DNA from: DATLGD01 sp035540755
GTDB lineage: Bacteria; Actinomycetota; Actinomycetes; Mycobacteriales; SCTD01
Assembly: GCA_035540755.1 (NCBI GenBank)
Contig: DATLGD010000122.1
Location: 1 to 26,989 of the forward strand
Length of the DNA stretch: 26,989 nt
Direction: 5' to 3'
How positions within the stretch are numbered: the first letter of the stretch is position 1; each line of letters starts with the position of its first letter. Positions 16,383-23,911 of this stretch are shown here, in pieces. A program made the translations under genes and the position numbers. The notes below the pieces were generated by a model. The model did not search any database, was not told the origin of the DNA, and saw nothing but the letters and a program-made list of their open reading frames with translations.

Positions 16383-18692
16383 TCAGACCTTGGACGGGTC
16401 CTGACCGGCGGTGGCCGCGACGACGTCGGTCGCGCCGGTGACGCTGCGCTTGTTGCTGATGGTGACGGCAGCGACGATGCCGGCGATCGCCAGCGCCGCG
16501 ACGACGAACCGGACCAGCAGGTTCTCGTCCTCACCGACGCCGTACTGCACGACGACCGGCGCCACGAGCAGGGCGACCAGGTTCATCACCTTGAGCAGCG
16601 GGTTGATCGCCGGGCCCGCCGTGTCCTTGAACGGGTCGCCGACGGTGTCGCCGATGACGGTGGCCTCGTGGGCCGGTGAGCCCTTGCCGCCGTGCGTGCC
16701 GTCCTCGACGAGCTTCTTGGCGTTGTCCCAGGCACCGCCCGAGTTGGCGAGGAACACCGCCATGAGCACACCGGCGGCGATGGCGCCGGCCAGGAACGCG
16801 CCGAGCGGGGCGTACCCGAGGGCGAAGCCGACGGCGATCGGCGACAGGACCGCCAGCAGGCCGGGTGTGGCCAGCTCGCGCAGCGAGTCCTTGGTGCAGA
16901 TGTCGACGACACGGCCGTAGTCCGGCTTCTCGGTGTAGTCCATGATCCCGGGCTTGGTGCGGAACTGCTCGCGCACCTCGAACACCACCCGGCCGGCCGC
17001 GCGGGACACGGCGTTGATCGCGAGGCCGGAGAACAGGAAGACCACCGCCGCGCCGATGATGAGGCCGAACAGCAGGTTCGGCTGCTCGATCGACAGCGAG
17101 AAGTCGTCGGCGGAGCGCCCGGCCGCCTCGAGGGCCCGCTCGACCTCGGTCCGGAACGAGCCGAACAGCGCGGTCGCGGCAAGCACCGCCGTCGCGATCG
17201 CGATGCCCTTGGTGATGGCCTTGGTGGTGTTGCCGACGGCGTCGAGGCTGGTGAGCACCAGCGCGCCCTCGGGCGTGACGTCGCCGGACATCTCGGCGAT
17301 GCCCTGGGCGTTGTCGCTGATCGGCCCGAAGGTGTCCATCGCGACGATGACCCCGACCGTCGTGAGCAGGCCGGTGCCGGCCAGCGCCACGGCGAACAGC
17401 GCGACGACGGTCGAGCCGCCGCCGAGCAGGAAGGCCGCGTAGACCGCGCCGCCGATGAGCAGCGCCGAGTAGACGGCGCTCTCGAGGCCGACCGAGATGC
17501 CGGCCAGGATGACCGTGGCGGGACCGGTGAGCGAGCTCTTGCCGATCTCCCGGACCGGCTTGCGGTCGGTCTCGGTGAAGTAGCCGGTGAGCACCTGGAT
17601 GAGGCTGGCCAGGACGATGCCGATGATGACGGCGCCGATGGCGACCAGGCGCGGGTTCGTCTCCGACTCCGTGCCGCCGGTCAGCTCGTCGAACGAGCCG
17701 GGCAGGTAGGCGAAGGCCGCGATGGCGACCAGCACCGCGGACACGACCGCGGACAGGAAGAAGCCGCGGTTGATGGCGCTCATGCCGGTCTTGTCGGTGT
17801 CGCGCGGTGCGGTGCCGTACACCCCGACCAGCGCGGTGATGACCCCGATCGCCGGGACGATGAGCGGGAAGACCAGGCCCTGCTCGCCGAACGCGACCTG
17901 GCCGAGGATCAGGGCCGCGACGAGGGTGACCGCGTAGGACTCGAACAGGTCGGCGGCCATGCCGGCGCAGTCGCCCACGTTGTCGCCGACGTTGTCGGCG
18001 ATGGTGGCCGCGTTGCGCGGGTCATCCTCGGGGATGCCCTGCTCGACCTTGCCGACGAGGTCGGCCCCGACGTCGGCCGCCTTGGTGAAGATGCCGCCGC
18101 CGACGCGCATGAACATGGCGAGCAGCGCGCCGCCGAAGGCGAAGCCCTCGAGCACGCGCGGAGCCTGGTCGTCGAAGATGATCAGGACGAGCGAGGCGCC
18201 GAACAGGCCGAGACCGACGGTGAACATGCCGACGACACCGCCGGCGCGGAAGGCGATGCGCAGCGCCCGCTTGGTGCCCGACTCGTTGGCGGCGTTCGCC
18301 ACGCGCAGGTTGGTCCGCGTGGCGAGCGTCATGCCGATGAAGCCGACCAGGGCCGAGAACAGCGCGCCGACGAGGAAGAAGACCGACCGGCCGACGCGGA
18401 CGCCGCCGTCCTCGGCCGGAATGAGGAACAGCAGCAGGAAGACGAGCGCGGCGAAGACCGCGAGGGTCTTGAACTGCCGGGCCAGGTAGGCCGCCGCGCC
18501 CTCCTGCACCGCCTTGGCGATCTCGATCATCTTCGGCGTGCCCTGCCCGGCGGACAGCACCTCACGGGCGAACAGGGCGGCGAAGCCGAGCGCGACCAGC
18601 GAGATCAGCAGGATCAGGTAGACGAGGATGCGGTCGCCGTCGGCGACCTGGGCGAGGTCCTCCCCTGGCGCGGCGAGGTGCAGCACGGACAT
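16383..18692 (-). CDS. hppA: Membrane-bound proton-translocating pyrophosphatase, K+-independent type
   Basis: The protein has 769 residues with about 16 membrane helices, the normal size. The substrate-binding signature DVGADLVGKVEQGIPEDDPRN is at about 207-226, followed by IADNVGDNVGDCAGM. A second acidic cluster lies near the end around GKGSPAHEATVIGDTVGDPFKDTAGPA. In the GNTTKA motif residue 491 is Lys; in this family Lys here marks K+-independent H+-pumps, while K+-dependent ones have Ala. The enzyme couples PPi hydrolysis to proton export. An AGGAGG site lies 3 nt before the ATG. It follows bldG and the anti-sigma-like gene in the same direction, as in Streptomyces (SCO3547-3549, from memory), and ends at a strong terminator. 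Confidence 0.97.
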   Translation of the reverse strand: MSVLHLAAPGEDLAQVADGDRILVYLILLISLVALGFAALFAREVLSAGQGTPKMIEIAKAVQEGAAAYLARQFKTLAVFAALVFLLLFLIPAEDGGVRVGRSVFFLVGALFSALVGFIGMTLATRTNLRVANAANESGTKRALRIAFRAGGVVGMFTVGLGLFGASLVLIIFDDQAPRVLEGFAFGGALLAMFMRVGGGIFTKAADVGADLVGKVEQGIPEDDPRNAATIADNVGDNVGDCAGMAADLFESYAVTLVAALILGQVAFGEQGLVFPLIVPAIGVITALVGVYGTAPRDTDKTGMSAINRGFFLSAVVSAVLVAIAAFAYLPGSFDELTGGTESETNPRLVAIGAVIIGIVLASLIQVLTGYFTETDRKPVREIGKSSLTGPATVILAGISVGLESAVYSALLIGGAVYAAFLLGGGSTVVALFAVALAGTGLLTTVGVIVAMDTFGPISDNAQGIAEMSGDVTPEGALVLTSLDAVGNTTKAITKGIAIATAVLAATALFGSFRTEVERALEAAGRSADDFSLSIEQPNLLFGLIIGAAVVFLFSGLAINAVSRAAGRVVFEVREQFRTKPGIMDYTEKPDYGRVVDICTKDSLRELATPGLLAVLSPIAVGFALGYAPLGAFLAGAIAAGVLMAVFLANSGGAWDNAKKLVEDGTHGGKGSPAHEATVIGDTVGDPFKDTAGPAINPLLKVMNLVALLVAPVVVQYGVGEDENLLVRFVVAALAIAGIVAAVTISNKRSVTGATDVVAATAGQDPSKV

Positions 18693-18771
18693 GGTCCTCC
18701 TGGTCCGGGGGGCGGCCGGCCGGAAGGCCGCCGCCGAGCGCGCCGCCCCTCAGCCAGACGGCAGGAGCGGA

Positions 18772-18800
18772 CCCGGTCCAGACCGGGCGGCGGGAGTGTA
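18772..18800 (-). promoter_or_regulatory. Hairpin and candidate -10 box upstream of hppA
   Basis: CCCGGTC (18772-18778) and GACCGGG (18781-18787) form a short hairpin downstream of the anti-sigma-like gene. Just before it on the minus strand is TACACT (18800-18795), a TANNNT match about 103 nt from the hppA ATG. The hairpin could terminate the bldG operon or sit at the 5' end of an hppA leader. No -35 element is convincing. Confidence 0.3.
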
Positions 18801-18877
18801 TCGGGCATCACAGCCGCGACCCGGGAGGTCCCGTGCGCGGCGGCGCAGGCGCTGCGCGCGCCGGCAGTGCGGGGCGA

Positions 18878-19411
18878 TCAGCTGGCGGCGACGGAGGTGC
18901 TGCCGGGACCTGAGGCCCCCGGCGGGAGCGGCCACCGCATGGTGACCACGGTGCCCCCGGGACCGTGCTCGACGTCGACGTCGTCGACCAGGCCGGTGAC
19001 GACGGCCAGTGCCACGTCGGGGTCGACGAGCGTGTCGAGCAGGCGCTCGACGTCCTGGAACGCCCGGCCGGCGCTGTCGCTGGCACCCTCCGGACCGGCG
19101 CCGTCGACGCTGGGGTCCTCCAACAGGCCTGTGGTGAGGTCGTCGGTGAGCGGGCCGGCCGCCGGCCCCTGGTCGCGCACCTGCACGACCAGGCCGCCGG
19201 GGGTGTCGTTCACGGTGACCTGCACGGGGGTGCCGCTGGCGTGCCGGGCGTGCAGCCCGACGGCCCGCGAGCAGGCCTCACCGAGCGCGAGCCGGAGCTC
19301 GTCGACCAGCTCGTCCTCGAGGCCGGCCCGCCGGGCGGCGGCCACGGCGACCAGCCGCGCCGTCCGGACGTGGGACGGCAGCGGGCTGAGCAGCAGCTCG
19401 ACGAGGGCCAT
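18878..19411 (-). CDS. RsbW/SpoIIAB-like anti-sigma regulatory protein with degenerate ATP site, BldG partner
   Basis: The protein has 177 residues from the ATG at 19411. The N-terminus MALVELLLSPLPSHVRTARLVAVAAARRAG matches the start of the RsbW-like gene next to bldG in Streptomyces (SCO3548, from memory). The HATPase_c layout is visible but key residues differ: the N-box reads EACSRAVGLH where active kinases have ExxxN (EAVTNAIIH in SpoIIAB), the G1 region reads RDQGPAAG, and the G2 glycines are lost (DVALAVVTGLVDDVDVEHGPGG). About 45 extra residues lie between G1 and G2. It probably binds BldG or a sigma factor without normal kinase activity. It starts 21 nt after the bldG stop. No Shine-Dalgarno is present; the leader is pyrimidine-rich (CCTTCCTCC). 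Confidence 0.85.
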   Translation of the reverse strand: MALVELLLSPLPSHVRTARLVAVAAARRAGLEDELVDELRLALGEACSRAVGLHARHASGTPVQVTVNDTPGGLVVQVRDQGPAAGPLTDDLTTGLLEDPSVDGAGPEGASDSAGRAFQDVERLLDTLVDPDVALAVVTGLVDDVDVEHGPGGTVVTMRWPLPPGASGPGSTSVAAS

Positions 19412-19432
19412 GAGCGGAGGAAGGGTCGGCCG

Positions 19433-19786
19433 TCAGTCCGTGGCCGCCACGGCCTCCTCGACCGAGGAGTGGATCGGGAAGACCTTGGTCAGGCCGGTGA
19501 TACGGAAGATCTTCAGGATCCGCTCCTGGGTGCAGACCAGGCGCAGCGACCCCTCGTGCGCACGGACGCGCTTGAGCCCGCCGACGAGGACGCCGAGGCC
19601 GGTGGAGTCGAGGAACTCGACGCCCTCCATGTCGACGACGAGGTGGTACTGGCCGCTGCTCACGAGGTCGATGAGCTGCTCACGCAGCTTCGGGGCCGTG
19701 TAGACGTCGATCTCGCCGCCCACGACGACGACGGTGCGGTCGCCCCCGGGACCGGACTCAATGCGGGTCGACAGGGACAGGTCCAC
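19433..19786 (-). CDS. bldG: Anti-sigma factor antagonist BldG (STAS domain)
   Basis: The protein has 117 residues from the GTG at 19786, with AGAGGAGA about 6 nt upstream. The STAS domain fills the protein: VVVVGGEIDVYTAPKLREQL, VVDMEGVEFLDSTGLGVLVG and FRITGLTKVFPIH are nearly the Streptomyces BldG sequence as I remember it. The phosphorylatable serine is S61 in FLDSTGLG (S57 in S. coelicolor BldG; here the N-terminal loop after STRIE is about four residues longer). Unphosphorylated antagonists bind anti-sigma factors and free the sigma factor. BldG is needed for aerial hyphae and antibiotic production in Streptomyces; the role in this organism is unknown. It leads the bldG / anti-sigma-like / hppA block. 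Confidence 0.96.
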   Translation of the reverse strand: MDLSLSTRIESGPGGDRTVVVVGGEIDVYTAPKLREQLIDLVSSGQYHLVVDMEGVEFLDSTGLGVLVGGLKRVRAHEGSLRLVCTQERILKIFRITGLTKVFPIHSSVEEAVAATD

Positions 19787-20024
19787 AGCAGTTCTCCTCT
19801 GGCGTACGCGGCTAGGGCCGCCCTCTGGTTCGGGTTCGTGCAGATCCTGCCCGCGGTGCTGCGCAGGGCGAGCCGGTCCCGACAGGGGGACGTGCGGCGC
19901 CCTACCCGGGCTCCTGCGCATACAACCATCCGGCTCCCGGCGTCGATCGGGCGGGCGAGCTGCCCCGGTCCGCGGCTGGCCGCGAACGGTCGCACCCGCC
20001 GCCGGCCAGGCACACTGGGAGGCC
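19787..20024. other. Divergent intergenic region between bldG and the helicase gene
   Basis: This 238-bp spacer must hold the promoters of both bldG and the helicase. No TANNNT hexamer is found at a useful position on the bldG strand. The helicase start has CACACT 8 nt upstream and GGGAGG only 2 nt before the GTG. The segment around 19919-19930 (CATACAACCATC) is the least G+C-rich part. I see no coding sequence or clear inverted repeat here. Confidence 0.5.
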
Positions 20025-22415
20025 GTGAACGCCGCTGCCGCCTCCGACGCCGCCGGGATGCCCGGCCGTCCTGCTGCCGTCGCACCCGCGACGCTGCTGC
20101 AGCGGCTCGCCCGCGGCGCCGGCGGCGACGGCACTCCCCGCGCCGAGCGGATCACCCACGTCGAGCACGTCCCGGCACGCGTCGGCCGGCCGGCCGACTG
20201 GCCCGCCTGGACCGCCCCCCTGCTGCGCGACCGGCTGCGCCTGGCCGGCGTCGAGCGGCCCTGGGAGCACCAGGTGCAGGCCGCCGAGCTCGCCCACGGC
20301 GGCTCCTCGGTCGTCGTCGCCACCGGGACGGCCAGCGGCAAGTCCCTGGCCTACCTGCTGCCGGTGCTCACCGCCCTGCTCGACGACGACCGCGCCGGTG
20401 CGCTCTACCTGTCGCCCACCAAGGCGCTCGCCACCGACCAGCTGCGCGCCGTGCGCTCGCTGAACCTCGCCGCGGTGCGGGCGGCCACCTACGACGGCGA
20501 CACCCCGCGCGAGGAGCGCGACTGGGTGCGCCGGCACGGCCGGCTCGTGCTCACCAACCCGGACATGCTGCACGTCGGCGTCCTCCCTCGGCACGCCGAC
20601 TGGGCCTCCTTCCTGCGCGGCCTGCGGTACGTCGTCGTCGACGAGTGCCACACCTACCGGGGGGTGTTCGGCTCGCACGTCGCCCTGCTCCTGCGCCGGC
20701 TGCGCCGGGTCTGCGCCCGGTACGGCAGCAGCCCGGTGTTCGTGCTCGCCTCCGCCACGGCGAGCGACCCGGAGGTCTCGGCGTCCCGGCTCACCGGGCT
20801 GCCCGTCGTCGCCGTCACCGACGACGCCTCGCCGCGCGGGTCCACCGAGTTCGCGCTGTGGGAGCCGCCGCTCCTGCCCGACTACGGCGGCGGCGAGAAC
20901 GGCGCTCCGGTGCGGAGGTCGGCCAACGCCGAGACCGGCGAGCTGCTCGCCGACTGCGTGGTCGAGGGCGCCCGCACGATCGCCTTCGTCCGCTCGCGCC
21001 GCGGTGCCGAGGCGGTCGCCCTCAACGCCCGGCGGGCCGTCGACGAGGCGGCGCCTGACCTGACCTGCCGGGTCGCGGCCTACCGCGCCGGCTACCTGCC
21101 CGAGGAGCGGCGGCTGCTCGAGCGTCAGCTGCAGGACGGGACGCTGCTCGGCGTCGCGGCCACGAACGCGCTCGAGCTGGGGGTGGACGTCGCCGGCCTG
21201 GACGCCGTCCTGCTCACCGGGTGGCCCGGCACCGTCGCGTCGGTGTGGCAGCAGGCCGGGCGGGCCGGACGGGCCGGGCAGGCGGCGCTGGCGGTCTTCG
21301 TCGCCCGCGACGACCCGCTCGACACCTACCTCGTGCACCACCCGGAGGCGCTGTTCGGCTGGCCGGTGGAGGCGACGGTGCTCGACCCGTCCAACCCCTA
21401 CGTGCTCGGACCGCACCTGTGCTGCGCGGCCGCCGAGCTGCCGCTGTCCGAGGCCGACCTCGCCCTGTTCGCCGACGACCCCCTCGTCGACGGCGGCGGG
21501 CTGGACGGCGTCCGGCTGCTGCTCGCCGACCTGGTGCGGCGCGGGCTGCTCCGGTCCCGCCCACGCGGCTGGTTCTGGACCTCCCGGGAGCGGCCGGCCG
21601 CCGACCTGCGCGGCACCGGCGGCCCCCCGGTGCGCCTGGTCGAGGCCGGCACCGGGCGGCTGCTGGGCACCGTCGACCCGGCCTCCTCGCACAGCCAGGC
21701 GCACGAGGGCGCCGTCTACCTGCACCAGGGCGCCTCGTACGTCGTCGAGCGGCTCGACCTCGAGGAGTCGGTGGCCCTCGTGCGCCCGGACGAGCCGGAG
21801 TACTCGACGTCGGCCCGCGACGTCACCGACATCCGGGTCGTCGAGACGCTGCGGACGAAGGCGTTCGACGGCGTCGAGCTGTCCTTCGGCACGGTCGACG
21901 TCAGCAACCAGGTGGTGTCGTTCCTGCGCAAGCGGCTCGGCTCGGGTGAGGTGCTCGGGGAGGAGCCGCTCGACCTGCCGGCGCGCGAGCTGCGGACCCG
22001 CGCGGTCTGGTACGTCGTGCAGCCGGAGGTGCTCCAGGCCGCGGGCATCGAGGCGGCGGACGTTCCGGGCGCCGCGCACGCCGCCGAGCACGCCGCGATC
22101 GGGCTGCTCCCGCTGTTCGCCACCTGCGACCGCTGGGACATCGGCGGTGTCTCGACGGCCCTCCACGCCGACACCGGAGCGTGCACGGTGTTCGTCTACG
22201 ACGGGCACCCCGGCGGCGCCGGGTTCGCCGAGCGCGGCTGGTCCCGCGGAGCGGCGTGGCTCCGGGCGACCCGCGACGCCATCGAGGCGTGCGAGTGCAC
22301 CACCGGCTGCCCGTCGTGCGTGCAGTCGCCCAAGTGCGGCAACGGCAACGAGCCGCTCGACAAGGCCGCAGCCGTGCGCCTGCTCACCGCCGTTCTGGGC
22401 ACCGGGCTCGGCTGA
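20025..22415 (+). CDS. DEXH-box superfamily 2 helicase with C-terminal DUF1998 / four-Cys domain (MrfA/YprA type)
   Basis: The protein has 796 residues from the GTG at 20025; an ATG at 20058 is an alternative start. Helicase motifs in order: I ATGTASGKS (99-107), Ia SPTKALA, II DECH (206-209), III SATAS, and the C-terminal RecA domain with VAATNALELGVDVAGLDAV and VI QQAGRAGRAGQ. The last 300 residues are the DUF1998 region ending in a cysteine cluster CECTTGCPSCVQSPKC (C756, C758, C762, C765, C771). In Bacillus subtilis MrfA this architecture belongs to a 3'-5' helicase acting in mitomycin-adduct repair; a DNA-repair role is therefore likely here. The gene is next to bldG in actinobacteria (SCO3550; Rv3649 near topA, from memory). 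Confidence 0.93.
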   Translation: MNAAAASDAAGMPGRPAAVAPATLLQRLARGAGGDGTPRAERITHVEHVPARVGRPADWPAWTAPLLRDRLRLAGVERPWEHQVQAAELAHGGSSVVVATGTASGKSLAYLLPVLTALLDDDRAGALYLSPTKALATDQLRAVRSLNLAAVRAATYDGDTPREERDWVRRHGRLVLTNPDMLHVGVLPRHADWASFLRGLRYVVVDECHTYRGVFGSHVALLLRRLRRVCARYGSSPVFVLASATASDPEVSASRLTGLPVVAVTDDASPRGSTEFALWEPPLLPDYGGGENGAPVRRSANAETGELLADCVVEGARTIAFVRSRRGAEAVALNARRAVDEAAPDLTCRVAAYRAGYLPEERRLLERQLQDGTLLGVAATNALELGVDVAGLDAVLLTGWPGTVASVWQQAGRAGRAGQAALAVFVARDDPLDTYLVHHPEALFGWPVEATVLDPSNPYVLGPHLCCAAAELPLSEADLALFADDPLVDGGGLDGVRLLLADLVRRGLLRSRPRGWFWTSRERPAADLRGTGGPPVRLVEAGTGRLLGTVDPASSHSQAHEGAVYLHQGASYVVERLDLEESVALVRPDEPEYSTSARDVTDIRVVETLRTKAFDGVELSFGTVDVSNQVVSFLRKRLGSGEVLGEEPLDLPARELRTRAVWYVVQPEVLQAAGIEAADVPGAAHAAEHAAIGLLPLFATCDRWDIGGVSTALHADTGACTVFVYDGHPGGAGFAERGWSRGAAWLRATRDAIEACECTTGCPSCVQSPKCGNGNEPLDKAAAVRLLTAVLGTGLG

Positions 22416-22467
22416 GCGCCCGCCGCCGCGGGTACGGCACCGACGCGTCGTCTCCCGGAAGGACCTC

Positions 22468-22692
22468 GTGGTCGTCCTCGGACTGCTCCTGCTGCTGCTG
22501 GCGGCGCTCGTCGTGGCCGTCGTCTTCGTGCGCGCGGTGCGCGACGTGCTCGTCGACCTCGGCGTCGACCGGCTGCTCACCGACCCGCCGCCGCCGGTCG
22601 CGTTCGGCCTCGGCGTCCTCGCCGGCGCGCTCGCGGTGGCCGGCCTGTGGCTGATCGTCGCCGCGCGCCGGCGAGGTCGGGGCCCTCGGTAG
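22468..22692 (+). CDS. Small membrane protein with two predicted helices, unknown function
   Basis: The protein has 74 residues from the GTG at 22468, with GGAAGGA about 5 nt upstream as a ribosome binding site. The frame continues upstream without a stop but overlaps the helicase gene there. Two hydrophobic helices are clear, about residues 2-20 (VLGLLLLLLAALVVAVVF) and 43-65 (AFGLGVLAGALAVAGLWLIV). A short amphipathic loop with DPPPP lies between them, and the C-terminal tail is basic (ARRRGRGPR), predicting both ends inside the cell. I do not recognise the family. It starts 52 bp after the helicase stop and may be cotranscribed with it. Its stop codon is the first base pairs of a long hairpin. 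Confidence 0.6.
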   Translation: MVVLGLLLLLLAALVVAVVFVRAVRDVLVDLGVDRLLTDPPPPVAFGLGVLAGALAVAGLWLIVAARRRGRGPR

Positions 22693-22752
22693 ATCAACAG
22701 GAGTCGGGCAGCGACGCGCCGAGGGCGGGTCGCTGCCGGACGCCTGTTGATC
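22692..22752. terminator. 61-nt near-perfect hairpin between convergent genes; bidirectional terminator or REP-like palindrome
   Basis: The arms pair base for base from GATCAACAGG (22692-22701) with CCTGTTGATC (22743-22752) inward to a 3-nt loop at 22721-22723. Of 29 positions 26 pair; the exceptions are 22702/22742, 22706/22738 and 22716/22728. It lies between the small membrane protein (+) and the sortase-linked protein (-), so it can stop transcripts from both sides. The outer 10 bp are much lower in G+C than the surroundings. Confidence 0.85.
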
Positions 22753-22763
22753 ATGCGGAGCGG

Positions 22764-22791
22764 GTCCGCGCAGGACAGTCCGCGCAGGACT
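22764..22791. repeat. Tandem duplication of a 14-bp unit at the 3' end of the sortase-linked gene
   Basis: GTCCGCGCAGGAC followed by A (22764-22777) is repeated immediately as the same 13 bases followed by T (22778-22791). The second copy covers part of the stop codon of the gene at 22790-23911. It is probably a local slippage duplication. Confidence 0.8.
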
Positions 22792-23911
22792 ACAGCGCCG
22801 CCGACTCCTCACGGGCGCGGGCCAGCCACGTGCGCAGGTGGGCACCGGACAGCACCAGCACCATGGCACCGGCGATGCCGCGCATGATCTGCTCGTCGCC
22901 GAGCAACCCGCTGCTGGTGCTCGTGAGCGTGCTGCCGTCGCGACCGCTCGCCGTCGGCGGCTGCGCGACCTCCGGCCCGAGCTCGCGGTCGCCGTAGTCG
23001 AGGTTCGGGTCGAAGGTGTCGGGCAGCGTCGGCCCGGCGACCTGCGGCGCGCCGAACTCCGGCAGGGGCGGCAGCTTCGGCTGGCCGAGCTTGGGTGCGA
23101 AGGTGGCGAAGCCCTGACCGAGCGTGCGCTGGTCGGCGACGCCCGCGCCGCCCGGTGCGGCGGGGCTCGGCTGGCCAGGACTGCTCGGACCGGTCGACGG
23201 CGTGGCGCCCGGAGGCGGGTCCGGGAGCGTGACCGGCGCACTCGTGGCGGCCGGGCCGAGGACGTCGGGGCAGTCGGCCACACCGCACGGACGCGCGGCG
23301 CGGATCGCGAACGTACGGGGGCCGGAGGCCGACGCGGGGTAGTCGAAGGTGGTCGAGCAGACGCCGTCGGCGCACGCGGCGGGAAAGGCCCGGTGCGCCT
23401 GGTCGGCGCCGTCCGAGACCGACCAGAACGTCACGTCCGGCTCCGGCCCGGGTCGCCAGGTCACCCGAGCCGTGCGCTCGGTCAGCACGGCTCCGACGTC
23501 GGTGACGGCGGCGCCGCCGATGCGCAGGAAGAACGGCCGGTCCTCCGCGGCGTCCTGCGGCTCGACCCCGCGACCGGCGCGGATCAGCCACTGCCCGTTG
23601 GCGCCCACCTGGCCGGAGCCGCAGGCCGTGCCCGGGTCGAGGGGGCAGGCGGTCTTGAGCAGGATGGTGGGCCGGCGGTCGCCCTCGGTGCGCTCGGCCG
23701 CCGGGATGACGACGCCCGCCGGGTCGACCAGCTCGAGGCTGGACACCGCCGACGACGCGGTGATCCGCAACGCGCTGTGGACGCCGACGACCTCCCCCGC
23801 GGCCGGACCCTCGGCGATCCCCGCCGAGGCCGGCGCGGCGCCGGCCACCATGCCGGTCAGCAGCAGGACGGTCAGCACGACGCAGCGTCCGAGACGACCT
23901 CCGGTCCTCAC
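22790..23911 (-). CDS. Secreted, C-terminally membrane-anchored protein coupled to sortase, unknown function
   Basis: The protein has 373 residues from the GTG at 23911, which overlaps the sortase stop codon by 4 bp (GTGA). A signal peptide is evident (GRCVVLTVLLLTGMVAGAAPASA, cleavage near residue 30). The mature part has two beta-rich Ig-like stretches with six Cys in spaced pairs (TACPLDPGTAC; ACADGVC; PCGVADC), then a Pro/Gly/Ser-rich low-complexity region from about residue 215 to 300. Near the C-terminus a hydrophobic segment (about 344-361, GIAGAMVLVLSGAHL) is followed by RTWLARAREESAAL. There is no LPxTG or LAxTG before that helix; LPDTF occurs about 80 residues from the end and does not fit. 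It is probably a surface protein acting with, or processed by, the sortase. Confidence 0.8.
   Translation of the reverse strand: MRTGGRLGRCVVLTVLLLTGMVAGAAPASAGIAEGPAAGEVVGVHSALRITASSAVSSLELVDPAGVVIPAAERTEGDRRPTILLKTACPLDPGTACGSGQVGANGQWLIRAGRGVEPQDAAEDRPFFLRIGGAAVTDVGAVLTERTARVTWRPGPEPDVTFWSVSDGADQAHRAFPAACADGVCSTTFDYPASASGPRTFAIRAARPCGVADCPDVLGPAATSAPVTLPDPPPGATPSTGPSSPGQPSPAAPGGAGVADQRTLGQGFATFAPKLGQPKLPPLPEFGAPQVAGPTLPDTFDPNLDYGDRELGPEVAQPPTASGRDGSTLTSTSSGLLGDEQIMRGIAGAMVLVLSGAHLRTWLARAREESAAL

Noticed and set aside
16692..19703. A 1003-codon plus-strand open frame opposite hppA and bldG
   Set aside because: It is rich in Asp, Glu, Gly, Arg and His with no recognisable domain, and is entirely antisense to hppA, the anti-sigma-like gene and bldG.
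22964..23060. LPDTF in the sortase-linked protein as a sorting signal
   Set aside because: It lies about 80 residues from the C-terminus and is not followed directly by a hydrophobic segment and positive tail, so it does not fit the sorting-signal layout.
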